From an uncultured Ruminococcus sp. (GTDB lineage: Bacteria > Bacillota > Clostridia > Oscillospirales > Ruminococcaceae), in assembly GCA_945876405.1 (NCBI GenBank), contig CAMCOJ010000086.1, positions 1 to 8,024 on the forward strand: DNA of 8,024 bases, written 5' to 3'. The notes under the pieces are model-generated. The model saw nothing but the letters and a program-made list of their open reading frames with translations, made no database searches and was not told where the DNA came from. Positions 1 through 7,254 of the stretch are shown here, one piece after another. Within the stretch, counting starts at the first letter, position 1. Each line of letters starts with the position of its first letter. The position numbers and the translations under genes were made by a program.

Positions 1-831
1 GAGAGTTCCGACTGAGATATTTCCGCTCACAGCTCTTAACGCACCTGTCATGCCAACCAGTGCATAAATCATACCGTTAATAAATCTGGTTGAAGGGTTT
101 GAAATTGAGGAGAAAAATGTTGCCCTGAGACCTGCACTGCCAAAATCAGAGTTGAGCTTTTCAAACTTTTCTTCAGCTTCATTTTCATAGCCAAATGCCT
201 TGACTATATTCTGATTTTTTATCATCTCATCGGAAAATCCTGAAAGATTGCCGCGGATAACAGACTGCTTTGTAAATGCGTTGTGTGAAAGCTTTGTTAT
301 TAACGCTGCACAGAGCAGAGAAAGCGGTGTCAGTACGATTACAATAAGTGCAATGCGGAAGTCAATTAACAGCATAAAGACAAGTGTACCGATGATCGTA
401 ATAATTCCGGTAAAGAACTGCGTAAATCCCTGCGTCAGTGCATCTGAAACTATCTCGATGTCATTTGTGGAACGGCTGATAAAGTCGCCTTTTGAATTTT
501 TATCAATATAGCTTACCGGAACCTTGTTGAGTTTAATAAAAAATTCATTCCGGATATCTCTTGCGGTATTGCAGGAAAGGATATTTGTGTTCAGTGCCAT
601 TATCCACTGGGAAAATCCGCTGATGATTACTGAAGCGGCAAGGACAAGAAGTATTTTTCCAACCCTGCCGAAATCAACATCATCCGGTCCGGTAATATAG
701 TCTATAGCCTTACCGGTGAGTATGGGAACAATAAGCGAGCCGACTACTCCTGCAGCGGCAAATACTACAGCAGCAATAAGATTTTTCCTGTAGTTTGCTG
801 TGTATGAAAATATTTTTTTCAGTGTCTTCAT
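1..831 (-). CDS. ABC exporter half-transporter, N-terminal membrane domain (partial, runs off left edge)
   Basis: This is the N-terminal 277 residues of a type IV ABC exporter half-transporter; the ATPase domain lies beyond the window. Predicted membrane helices fall near residues 17-38, 57-79, 137-156, 159-180 and 248-268. The polar stretch at about 108-126 (SYIDKNSKGDFISRSTND) is typical of the region before TM3 in this family, and KAFGYENEAEEKF at 211-223 is the usual cytoplasmic extension before TM5. Full-length relatives are about 570-620 residues, so half is missing. There are two possible starts. The ATG at 835-837 forms an ATGA overlap with the stop of the upstream exporter gene, but it sits only 3 bases after AGG. 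The ATG at 829-831 has AGGTGA six bases upstream and is preferred. The upstream subunit has a degenerate ATPase site, so I infer that this one carries the canonical Walker B Glu and H-loop His and that the two form a heterodimer. The substrate is unknown; multidrug or peptide export is a family-level guess. Confidence 0.9.
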   Translation of the reverse strand, partial: MKTLKKIFSYTANYRKNLIAAVVFAAAGVVGSLIVPILTGKAIDYITGPDDVDFGRVGKILLVLAASVIISGFSQWIMALNTNILSCNTARDIRNEFFIKLNKVPVSYIDKNSKGDFISRSTNDIEIVSDALTQGFTQFFTGIITIIGTLVFMLLIDFRIALIVIVLTPLSLLCAALITKLSHNAFTKQSVIRGNLSGFSDEMIKNQNIVKAFGYENEAEEKFEKLNSDFGSAGLRATFFSSISNPSTRFINGMIYALVGMTGALRAVSGNISVGTL

Positions 832-833
832 GT

Positions 834-2549
834 TCATTCACCTGCCTTCTGTATCTCGATAATTTCCCTGTACACCGGACAGCTCTGTGCAAGTTCATCG
901 TGTGTTCCGGAGCCGACACACTGTCCGTCCTCAAGAACAAGTATCCGGTCAGCATTTTTCAGGGAAGTGGCACGCTGGGAAATCATAATCACTGCTGTGT
1001 CTCTGAGATTTTCCGACACTGCTTTTCTCAGACGGTAGTCAGTCTGCATATCGAGAGCACTTGTACTGTCGTCAAGTATAAGTACGTCAGGTTTTGAAAC
1101 AACTGCACGTGCAATAGTAAGTCTCTGTTTCTGTCCGCCTGAAAAATTCTTTCCGCCCTGAAGCACAGGTGCATTTATTCCTTCCGGAAGTTTTTCGATA
1201 AAATCATATGCCTGAGCTGTTTTAAGTGCTTCAGTAATTTCTTCGTCAGAAGCATCCGGTTTTCCCATCCGTATATTTTCCGCAACAGTTCCTGAAATTA
1301 CAGAGGCTTTCTGCGGTACGGAAACTACAAATCTTCTGACCTGTGAAAGCTTATAGCTCCGTATATCTTTTCCGTATATTTTTACAATTCCTTCGGTCGC
1401 ATCGTAAAATCTCGGAAGAAGATTTGCTATGGTGGATTTACCGCTTCCGGTTCCGCCTATTATACCAAGCACCTCGCCCCTTTTCAGGCTGAATGAAATA
1501 TTGTCAACAGAGTTTGCAGAAGAATCCGCATAGCTGAAGCTTACATCATCAAATTCGATTACCGGTTCCTCTGAAGGTACTATATCGTCATTTCCGTCTT
1601 TCATGGATGACTGCACCTCAAATACATCAGCGATTCGCCGGGCACCGGCGGCCGCCTTGTTGAAAAATACAATAAGATTCGCAAGAACTATAAGTGCAAG
1701 TGATATCTGAGTCATGTAGCTTACAAATGCGGTTATATCTCCCTGTGTCAGACTGCCGCTGTTTACACGGTATCCTCCTGCCCATATTATAAGTGCGGCT
1801 GAGAGGTTCATAATCATGAATGTTACAGGGTTAAGTACGGATGATATCTTCCCCACCATAACAGCGTGACGGCTGAATTCGTCACTGGCATCACAGAATT
1901 TTTCCGTCTCTTCCTTCTGTCTTGAAAAAGCACGGATAACTCTCACGCCTTCAAGGTTTTCACCTGTAAGCATTGAGATTCTGTCAAGCCGCTTCTGATT
2001 GGCGCCATACATAGGGATGGAACGGCTCATTATTTTATAGATGATAAATGCTATAAGAGGTGCAGTTACCAGAAAAACAAGCGACAGTTTCACATCGAGT
2101 GATAAAGCCATGATTATGGCACCTATGATAAGAAAAGGTAAACGGGTAGCCAGTCTTATGCCCATGTTTATACCGGTCTGGACTGCATTGGTGTCATTTA
2201 TCAGTCTGGTTGTCAGCGTCGAAGCACCTAATCTGTCTGTTTCAGTTCTGGACAGTGAATTGATATGTCTGTAAAGTGCTGTCCGAAGTTTTGTTCCGAA
2301 CCCATAGGCGCATTTTGCTGCAAAGTACTGACAGGTGAGTGCAAATGCAAGCCCGGCGAGTCCGAGAAAAATGATAACAAGGCTCATCTTAATTATATAG
2401 TCCCTGTCACCGCTGTAAATTCCCACGTCAATTATTTTAGCTGTAACAAGCGGTACAATAAGTTCAAAAACAGCTTCAAGAAGCTTGAAAAAAGGTCCGA
2501 GGAAGAGGTATTTTTTGTATCCTTCGAAGTATTTCAGTAATTTTTTCAA
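834..2549 (-). CDS. ABC exporter half-transporter with degenerate nucleotide site (TM287/BmrC-like)
   Basis: This is a complete 571-residue half-transporter: a six-helix membrane domain (helices near 13-40, 52-76, 129-150, 153-173, 239-260 and 270-296) followed by an ATPase domain from about 330. Walker A is GGTGSGKST at 365-373, the Q-loop Gln is at 413, and the signature NFSGGQ is at 468-473. Walker B reads VLILDD at 489-494 and the D-loop SALD is at 497-500. The catalytic Glu position holds Asp494, and the switch His is replaced by Gln525 (ISQR). This paired substitution is known from the degenerate-site subunit of heterodimeric exporters such as TM287/TM288, and it predicts that the next gene encodes the catalytically competent partner. 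The start codon is TTG at 2547-2549: an in-frame TAA lies two codons upstream, the next in-frame ATG is residue 55 inside the membrane domain, and AAGGAAAA precedes the TTG by about 10 bases. The gene has its own promoter and ends in an ATGA overlap with its partner. Substrate unknown. Confidence 0.95.
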   Translation of the reverse strand: MKKLLKYFEGYKKYLFLGPFFKLLEAVFELIVPLVTAKIIDVGIYSGDRDYIIKMSLVIIFLGLAGLAFALTCQYFAAKCAYGFGTKLRTALYRHINSLSRTETDRLGASTLTTRLINDTNAVQTGINMGIRLATRLPFLIIGAIIMALSLDVKLSLVFLVTAPLIAFIIYKIMSRSIPMYGANQKRLDRISMLTGENLEGVRVIRAFSRQKEETEKFCDASDEFSRHAVMVGKISSVLNPVTFMIMNLSAALIIWAGGYRVNSGSLTQGDITAFVSYMTQISLALIVLANLIVFFNKAAAGARRIADVFEVQSSMKDGNDDIVPSEEPVIEFDDVSFSYADSSANSVDNISFSLKRGEVLGIIGGTGSGKSTIANLLPRFYDATEGIVKIYGKDIRSYKLSQVRRFVVSVPQKASVISGTVAENIRMGKPDASDEEITEALKTAQAYDFIEKLPEGINAPVLQGGKNFSGGQKQRLTIARAVVSKPDVLILDDSTSALDMQTDYRLRKAVSENLRDTAVIMISQRATSLKNADRILVLEDGQCVGSGTHDELAQSCPVYREIIEIQKAGE

Positions 2550-2551
2550 GG

Positions 2552-2570
2552 TTTATTTTCCTTTCAATTT
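2552..2570 (-). promoter_or_regulatory. Ribosome binding site that decides the TTG start of the exporter gene
   Basis: On the minus strand AAAGGAAAATAAACC leads directly into TTG (2547-2549). The AGG-like core is about 10 bases from the TTG. The in-frame TAA at 2553-2555 excludes any start further upstream. Confidence 0.6.
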
Positions 2571-2585
2571 TATAGTATCAAAACT

Positions 2586-2614
2586 ATTATACTGAAAAAT
2601 GAGGAAAATATCAA
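2586..2614 (-). promoter_or_regulatory. Sigma-A type promoter of the exporter pair
   Basis: The -35 element TTGATA (2609-2614, five of six matches to TTGACA) and a perfect -10 TATAAT (2586-2591) are separated by 17 bases, the optimal spacing. Transcription would begin near 2579 and give a leader of about 30 bases before the TTG start. The -10 element overlaps one copy of the TATACTGA motif that recurs upstream, so a regulator binding there could block the promoter; that is inference. Confidence 0.75.
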
Positions 2615-2682
2615 TTGTTTTTGAGTGTATTACATTGTATTTATGCGAGATAGAAGTTTCACCTTTCAGTATAATCAGTATA
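2586..2682. repeat. Three copies of TATACTGA, including a 12-bp inverted repeat, around the exporter promoter
   Basis: ATTATACTGAAA at 2586-2597 is repeated exactly in inverted orientation as TTTCAGTATAAT at 2664-2675. A further TCAGTATA at 2675-2682 follows the one at 2666-2673 with a 9-base period. The 8-mer TATACTGA is therefore present three times, twice in tandem and once inverted over the -10 hexamer. The layout resembles an operator with distal and proximal sites, but part of the shared sequence is simply the promoter-like TATAAT. Confidence 0.5.
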
Positions 2683-2706
2683 TCCTCCCCGGCTTGATAA
2701 TAGTAT

Positions 2707-2744
2707 AAAAAAATGCATCCTCCCTGTATTCCGGAAGGATGCAT
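2707..2744 (-). terminator. Rho-independent terminator closing the bceAB-like operon
   Basis: A 9-bp stem (AGGATGCAT at 2736-2744 with ATGCATCCT at 2713-2721 on the plus strand) encloses a 14-base loop. On the minus strand it is followed by a run of six T (2707-2712), and A/T pairs extend the stem further. It begins about ten bases after the permease stop codon. The plus strand also has a T5 run after the stem, so it could work in both directions. Confidence 0.9.
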
Positions 2745-2754
2745 TTTTCTGTTG

Positions 2755-4722
2755 TTATTCACTTACAATTCTGTAATAAGTACGTGATGTCATTGTGTAA
2801 ACAATAGCGTAGAGCACAGCAAAAACTGCAAAGCACAGAATAGTACACCTGATAAACAGTGGTGTATCCGTAAGTCCAAGGGCAAGAAGTATTTTTCGTA
2901 CCATAGGGAATGCAAAAATTATATGAATTCCTGCAACACACAGAGGAAGGAAAAATACAGTAAGCACCTGGGAATTTATTGATTTCTTTATTTCACTGCG
3001 ATTCATCCCCACCTTCTGAAGTATTTCAAATCTGCCTCTGTCATCCATGCCTTCGGAAATCTGTTTGTAATAGATTATAATTACAGTCGCCACAGCAAAC
3101 ATAAGCCCCAGGAATATACCTATGAAGAAAAGACCGCCTGTAAGTTCATACGCACCTCTTCTGGTCGCAATGTAATTATCTGAAAGCATATATTTGTCCT
3201 GCGCAGTATCAAATTCAAGAATCCTGTCATATAGTGCAAGCTGTCTTTCCTCGCTGGCATCTGTACTGAAATTTATGCATGTATTTATCACACTCGCGTT
3301 GTCTCCGTACGCATTTTTCTGTATTTCGCAAAGTCTTTCCAGTACTATATAATCACTTACAACAAGATAAATTGTTTCTGCAACATTTTTTTCAGCCGCT
3401 CCGTTGCGGATAATTTCCTTAATCTCACCCTTTATACTGAACTCCGTGTCCCCGATACTGAGACTGCTTCCTGTTATTTTTCCTCTGTTACAGAAAATAT
3501 ACACTTCATTCTCTGCAGGCGAAACGTCAAAACCGGTCATTTTTCTGTAATCTTCTGCGGTAAATGCAGAAATTATGCATATCTTTGAAAAATCATCATA
3601 GTTTTTATCAAAAATAACCCTTATGCTGCTTTCCTCCCTGACACCTGAGAAAGTGAGTGAATTATACTTCTGTAATTTCTTTATCTCTACATCTTCATCT
3701 TCAGCAAAATCTCTTATTGTTTCTTCAAGATGTTCAATCGAACTGTCTGCATATATTACAAAGTCATCAGAACAATTGTTCTTTGCAATTGACTCCACTC
3801 CGAAAAGGAGTGAAACTGTTGTTGAAACAACAACCAGCACCATGGTAGAGAGAATGCATATATTTGAAAGTCCCACAGCATTCTGCTTCATACGGTAAAT
3901 CATTCCCGAAACACTGATAAACCGGCTCGTCTTATAGTAATACCCTTTGTTTTTCTTAAGGATTTTCAGAAGTGCAATGCTTCCGGTGGTAAAAAGCATA
4001 TATGTACCGGCAATAACGAGAATTACGGCGGCAAAAAACATTGTTATTGCTGCAACTGCATTTTCAACAGAAAGCGCAAGCCAGTAACCTGCACCAAGAC
4101 AAATCAGACCGGCAGCAGCAATTATCCACCTTGCCTTCGGCTCACGTTCACCCGAATGATCACTTTTGAGGAGCTCTATCGTCTTCGTTCTGTATATTAT
4201 TCTGACTGAATTTATGTAAATGCATACAAAGAGTACACTGAAAAATAAAACTGTAATTTTAAATGCATCCGGCGAAAAATGATACTTCGGAACGGTTGAA
4301 ACACCTATTATCTTTGCAAGAAGCATATACATAAATTTTTCAAGGAGAAATGATATTCCCAGCCCTCCGCCGATTCCGATTGCTGCACAGAACAGATTCT
4401 CATATGCACTAATCAGTGAAATATGCTTTTTCTCCATTCCCAGAATATTGAAAAGTCCGAATTCCTTCTTTCTCTTTTTCATGAGAAAACTGTTTGTATA
4501 GAACAGAAAAATGAACGAAAAAACAGCCATTACGCCATTTCCAAATCCGAGAACTTCTGAAACTGAAGTGCTGATTGAAGCTACATCATCATTTACAGAG
4601 AGCGACTTCATTATGCTGAACATGGAAACTGTAAAAATACACGTTATGATATACGGAATGTAAACACGGGCATTTTTCTTTATATTGCTCAGTGCTATCT
4701 TAGGATACATTGAGGATTTCAT
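2755..4722 (-). CDS. bceB: BceB-like peptide-antibiotic sensing and resistance ABC permease (FtsX-like, 10 TM)
   Basis: This is the membrane subunit of a BceAB-type transporter, which protects against cell-wall-active peptides and acts as the sensor for its partner kinase. The 655-residue length is normal for the family. Predicted helices lie near 20-39, 60-79, 107-128, 154-175, 199-217, 223-245, 285-308, 526-552, 584-606 and 621-643. The stretch 309-525 between TM7 and TM8, about 215 residues, is the large extracytoplasmic domain that defines BceB proteins; it holds five cysteines (317, 382, 411, 465, 482). The N-terminal KIALSNIKKNARVYIPY and the cytoplasmic KKRKKEFGLFNILGM (82-96) are characteristic of FtsX/BceB permeases. 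The start overlaps the ATPase stop as ATGA and is preceded by a strong GGAGGTGAGG, so translation is coupled. The gene ends at a terminator. The drug recognised cannot be read from the sequence; bacitracin- or lantibiotic-like peptides are known for relatives. Confidence 0.93.
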   Translation of the reverse strand: MKSSMYPKIALSNIKKNARVYIPYIITCIFTVSMFSIMKSLSVNDDVASISTSVSEVLGFGNGVMAVFSFIFLFYTNSFLMKKRKKEFGLFNILGMEKKHISLISAYENLFCAAIGIGGGLGISFLLEKFMYMLLAKIIGVSTVPKYHFSPDAFKITVLFFSVLFVCIYINSVRIIYRTKTIELLKSDHSGEREPKARWIIAAAGLICLGAGYWLALSVENAVAAITMFFAAVILVIAGTYMLFTTGSIALLKILKKNKGYYYKTSRFISVSGMIYRMKQNAVGLSNICILSTMVLVVVSTTVSLLFGVESIAKNNCSDDFVIYADSSIEHLEETIRDFAEDEDVEIKKLQKYNSLTFSGVREESSIRVIFDKNYDDFSKICIISAFTAEDYRKMTGFDVSPAENEVYIFCNRGKITGSSLSIGDTEFSIKGEIKEIIRNGAAEKNVAETIYLVVSDYIVLERLCEIQKNAYGDNASVINTCINFSTDASEERQLALYDRILEFDTAQDKYMLSDNYIATRRGAYELTGGLFFIGIFLGLMFAVATVIIIYYKQISEGMDDRGRFEILQKVGMNRSEIKKSINSQVLTVFFLPLCVAGIHIIFAFPMVRKILLALGLTDTPLFIRCTILCFAVFAVLYAIVYTMTSRTYYRIVSE

Positions 4723-5477
4723 TTTTCCTCACCTCCCCTTGCAAGAAGGGTAAGTGTATCGGAAATCTTCCGGTACATTTCCTCATTTGTACTGTTTCCT
4801 CTGTAAAGCTGGTGAAATACTTCGCCGTCACGGATAAAAAGCACTCTTCCCGCATTGCTTGCCGCCTTTACCGAGTGGGTAACCATAAGTATAGTCTGCC
4901 CCGAGGCGTTGAGTTCCGAAAATATTTTCAGAAGGCTGTCTGCGGACTTTGAATCAAGCGCACCCGTAGGTTCGTCGGCAAGGATAAGTTCCGGATCTGT
5001 TATAACGGCTCTTGCAACCGCAGCTCTCTGTTTCTGGCCTCCGGATACTTCGTAAGGAAATTTGTCCAAAAGCTTCTCTATACCCAGCATCTTTGCAAGC
5101 GGTTCAAGCTTTTCCTCCATCTCCCTGTATCCCTTGCCTGAAAGAACAAGAGGCAGAAAAATATTGTCCCTGAGTGAAAATGTATCAAGCAGATTAAAGT
5201 CCTGAAATACAAAACCAAGATTATTCCTTCTGAAAGCTGAAAGCTCCTTCTCCTTTACCTTAGCAAGATTTTTCCCGCCCAGTATTACCTCACCTTTAGT
5301 CGGCTTGTCAAGTGCCGCCAGTATATTCAGAAGTGTCGTCTTGCCCGAACCCGACTCACCCATTATGGCAACATATTCTCCGTCTTCAACTGAAAAGGAA
5401 ACATTTGAAAGAGCCCTTACCTGATTTCCTCCGAAACGGGTTGTGTAGATTTTTTCTATATTTTTTACTTCAAGCAT
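4719..5477 (-). CDS. bceA: BceA-like ABC transporter ATPase
   Basis: This is the cytoplasmic ATPase that powers the BceB-like permease. The 252 residues contain every canonical motif: Walker A GESGSGKT at 40-47, Q-loop Gln92 (GFVFQDFNLL), signature VSGGQ at 144-148, Walker B LILADEP at 164-170 with catalytic Glu169, D-loop GALD at 172-175 and H-loop His201. The sequence style (MLEVKNIEKIYTT, GFVFQDFNLLDTFSLRDNI) is that of the MacB/LolD/BceA group. The ATG at 5475-5477 has GGAGGA at 5485-5490, with 8 bases between GGAGG and the ATG, which supports this start. It is the first gene after the extended -10 promoter in the kinase-transporter spacer and overlaps the permease by four bases. The assignment to the Bce type rests mainly on the permease and on the neighbouring two-component system. 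Confidence 0.95.
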   Translation of the reverse strand: MLEVKNIEKIYTTRFGGNQVRALSNVSFSVEDGEYVAIMGESGSGKTTLLNILAALDKPTKGEVILGGKNLAKVKEKELSAFRRNNLGFVFQDFNLLDTFSLRDNIFLPLVLSGKGYREMEEKLEPLAKMLGIEKLLDKFPYEVSGGQKQRAAVARAVITDPELILADEPTGALDSKSADSLLKIFSELNASGQTILMVTHSVKAASNAGRVLFIRDGEVFHQLYRGNSTNEEMYRKISDTLTLLARGGEEK

Positions 5478-5510
5478 CTGTTTGTCCTCCTTATTTTTTT
5501 CTGTGTTCCT

Positions 5511-5538
5511 ATTATACCACGAAAGCCGGATGTCACAA
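5511..5538 (-). promoter_or_regulatory. Extended -10 promoter of the bceAB-like genes
   Basis: The minus strand shows TGGTATAAT, a perfect -10 hexamer (5511-5516) with the TGn extension. The best -35 candidate is TTGTGA (5533-5538, four of six matches) with a 16-base spacer. Weak -35 plus strong extended -10 is typical of activator-dependent promoters. The start point would be near 5504, giving a leader of about 27 bases. The -35 lies inside the hairpin and repeat region, so a bound response regulator could contact polymerase there; this is inference. Confidence 0.7.
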
Positions 5539-5563
5539 CATCTTTTTGTGTGACAATCCGGCT
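5524..5563 (-). terminator. Long imperfect hairpin between kinase and transporter genes (weak terminator and/or operator)
   Basis: AGCCGGA-TGTCACA (5524-5537) pairs with TGTGACA-A-TCCGGCT (5549-5563): 14 base pairs with one bulged A at 5556 and an 11-base loop. In the minus-strand RNA only UUU and then CG follow the stem, so it would be a poor intrinsic terminator of the metK-regulator-kinase transcript. It may instead attenuate read-through into the transporter genes. The inner arms are copies of TGTCACA, so it could equally be a DNA-level inverted operator. The sequence cannot decide between these. Confidence 0.45.
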
Positions 5564-5571
5564 CTTTAATG

Positions 5572-5585
5572 TGACATTTTTGTAA
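5572..5585. promoter_or_regulatory. Candidate BceR-type operator (TNACA-N4-TGTAA)
   Basis: TGACA-TTTT-TGTAA exactly matches the inverted-repeat consensus TNACA-N4-TGTAA that I recall for BceR-like regulators in Bacillales. It lies two bases past the kinase stop codon, centred about 74 bases upstream of the predicted transporter start point. Two more TGACA half-sites lie between it and the -10 (5551-5555 on the plus strand, 5531-5535 on the minus strand). The match is seen directly; binding by the adjacent regulator is inference. Confidence 0.6.
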
Positions 5586-5587
5586 GG

Positions 5588-6586
5588 TTATTCTGTAAGA
5601 ACAGTTCCTTTGCCTGAAACAATATAAAATGTGCTCCCCTTACCCACTTCTGATTCTGCACGAATATCAAGTCCGAGCTTGTCGGCTGCCTTCCTGCACA
5701 GATACAGACCGAGACCTGTTGATTTCTTTCCCTCTCTTCCGTTGTATCCGGTAAATCCCTTTTCAAAAATACGCGGAATATCCTCAGCCGCCATACCTAT
5801 GCCGGTATCACTTATGCTGATTAATCCCTCGCTGCATTCAATAGTTACCGTTCCGGCATTTGTGTACTTTACAGCATTTGAAAGGAGCTGTTCAATAATA
5901 AGGGTGAACCACTTTTCATCGGTTACAATCTCTGTTTCACTGAGGTTACAGACAAGGGAAATGCGTTTTCTTACAAACAAAGGTGCATACTTTCTTATCG
6001 CCGCCCTTATCAGTTCGTCAGCACGGTACGAACGGATAACAAGGTCATTTGTACTGCTGTCAAGCCTGAAATACTGAAGAACCATATCCGTATACTGTTC
6101 TATACGGAAGAGTTCCGACTGGAGCAGACGGTTTTCGTCAGTATCCTCCGACTGAAGAATCATGTTCATAGCAGCTATCGGAGTTTTTATCTGGTGAACC
6201 CAGGTTGTGTAAAAATCAATGCTCTCTGTTCTCTGATTCTGAAATTCATTTTCAATTTCAGAACAGTGTGCAGCAAGAGCAGATATTATCTCTGAATAGT
6301 CAGAACTGAGAGTATCCCCGGTTTCCGGCAGTTCATATGCTAACACCGATACATTTTTACTGATAGTCTGAAGCTTGGCGTGAAGTCTGTAAAAGTTTAT
6401 AAATCTTATGAAAAATACAGCTGCAAACAAAGCCAGACAAAGCAGTGCCGCATAGAGTACAGCATCGATATCCGAACTGTACAGATAAAATACAGCCGCA
6501 AAAATAATTACGGCTGAAAGAAATAAAAATATCTCTGCACGCAGCTTTCTGATAAATCCTGGTATCAGCTCAAATATATTTTTCAT
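5588..6586 (-). CDS. bceS: BceS-like intramembrane-sensing sensor histidine kinase
   Basis: This 332-residue membrane kinase is short at the N-terminus, with helices near 16-36 and 42-62 joined by a loop of only about six residues (SSDIDA). There is no extracytoplasmic sensor domain, the hallmark of kinases that sense through a BceAB transporter. The phospho-acceptor His131 is in TTWVHQIKTPIAA. The ATP-binding domain has the N-box Asn237 (QLLSNAVKYT), G1 motif DTGIG at 260-264, an F-box region IFEKGFTG at 273-280 and G2 motif STGLGL at 289-294, all intact. The ATG overlaps the regulator stop as ATGA. No good ribosome binding site precedes it (nearest AGG is 13 bases away), so it probably depends on translational coupling. 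By family knowledge it phosphorylates the regulator encoded just upstream when the transporter binds drug. Confidence 0.95.
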   Translation of the reverse strand: MKNIFELIPGFIRKLRAEIFLFLSAVIIFAAVFYLYSSDIDAVLYAALLCLALFAAVFFIRFINFYRLHAKLQTISKNVSVLAYELPETGDTLSSDYSEIISALAAHCSEIENEFQNQRTESIDFYTTWVHQIKTPIAAMNMILQSEDTDENRLLQSELFRIEQYTDMVLQYFRLDSSTNDLVIRSYRADELIRAAIRKYAPLFVRKRISLVCNLSETEIVTDEKWFTLIIEQLLSNAVKYTNAGTVTIECSEGLISISDTGIGMAAEDIPRIFEKGFTGYNGREGKKSTGLGLYLCRKAADKLGLDIRAESEVGKGSTFYIVSGKGTVLTE

Positions 6587-7254
6587 TCTATTATATAACC
6601 TGCCCCGACCTTAGTCTTTATAAAATTCTTCAGCCCCGCCTGTTCGAGTTTTTTCCTCAGACGTGTAACATTTACCGTCAGAGTATTTTCTTCAACGTAA
6701 CAGTCCATCTGCCACAGCTTTGTCATCAGCGTATCCCTGCTTACCGTCTTTCCTTTGTTTTCCATAAGGGTTTTCAGTATGAGAAAATCATTTTTGGTAA
6801 GCTCGGTTTTATTTCCCTGATATGTGACAGTGGCATCACCAAGATTCAGAACTGCACCGTTATGCTCAAGAACAGATATCCTGCTGCCCATATCATATGT
6901 TCTTCTGAGCAGAGCATTTATTTTTGCTGTGAGGACAGTAAGGTCAAAGGGCTTGGTGATAAAATCATCGCCACCCATATTCATTGCCATAACTATGTTC
7001 ATATTATCAGAGGCTGAGGAAACAAATATCACTGGCACATCGGAGATTTTTCTTATCTCTGTACACCAGTGATAGCCGTTGTAAAACGGCAGCATAATAT
7101 CCATCAGAACAAGATGGGGATCATATGAAGCAAACTCCGCAGCGACATTCTGAAAATCCGTTACGCAGGCTGCTTCATTTCCCCAGCACTCTATCTGTTT
7201 TTTCATAGTTTCTGCAATCGCAGGCTCGTCCTCAACAATGAGAACTCTGTACAT
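6583..7254 (-). CDS. bceR: BceR-like OmpR-family response regulator
   Basis: This 223-residue DNA-binding response regulator has a receiver domain at 1-116 with acidic pocket Glu8-Asp9, phospho-acceptor Asp52 (LVLMDIMLPFYNG), switch residue Ser79 or Ser80 (VIFVSSASD) and Lys101 (ITKPFD). A winged-helix effector domain occupies about 128-223, with a recognition-helix region ENTLTVNVTRLRKKLEQ (189-205) and the wing GAGYIIE at the end. The VEENTLTVNV-RLRKKL style is that of the BceR subgroup. The start ATG (7252-7254) shares one base with the metK stop (TAATG), and AAGGAAG lies about 10 bases upstream inside metK, so translation is likely coupled to MetK. The likely target is the operator in the spacer before the BceA-like gene. 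The subgroup call rests on the gene set as well as the protein. Confidence 0.95.
   Translation of the reverse strand: MYRVLIVEDEPAIAETMKKQIECWGNEAACVTDFQNVAAEFASYDPHLVLMDIMLPFYNGYHWCTEIRKISDVPVIFVSSASDNMNIVMAMNMGGDDFITKPFDLTVLTAKINALLRRTYDMGSRISVLEHNGAVLNLGDATVTYQGNKTELTKNDFLILKTLMENKGKTVSRDTLMTKLWQMDCYVEENTLTVNVTRLRKKLEQAGLKNFIKTKVGAGYIIE

Noticed and set aside
2553..2762. 69-codon minus-strand reading frame between the permease and exporter genes
   Set aside because: It begins inside the permease stop region, runs through the terminator hairpin and both promoter elements, has no ribosome binding site and no recognisable protein features.
5631..6077. 148-codon plus-strand reading frame opposite the kinase gene
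   Set aside because: It is antisense to conserved kinase motifs, has no family resemblance and no start signals; it is a coding shadow.
6590..6595. TATAAT on the minus strand just before the kinase gene as a promoter
   Set aside because: It encodes the conserved C-terminal Gly-Tyr-Ile-Ile-Glu of the response regulator, and no -35 element lies at the right distance (AAGACT at 17 bases).
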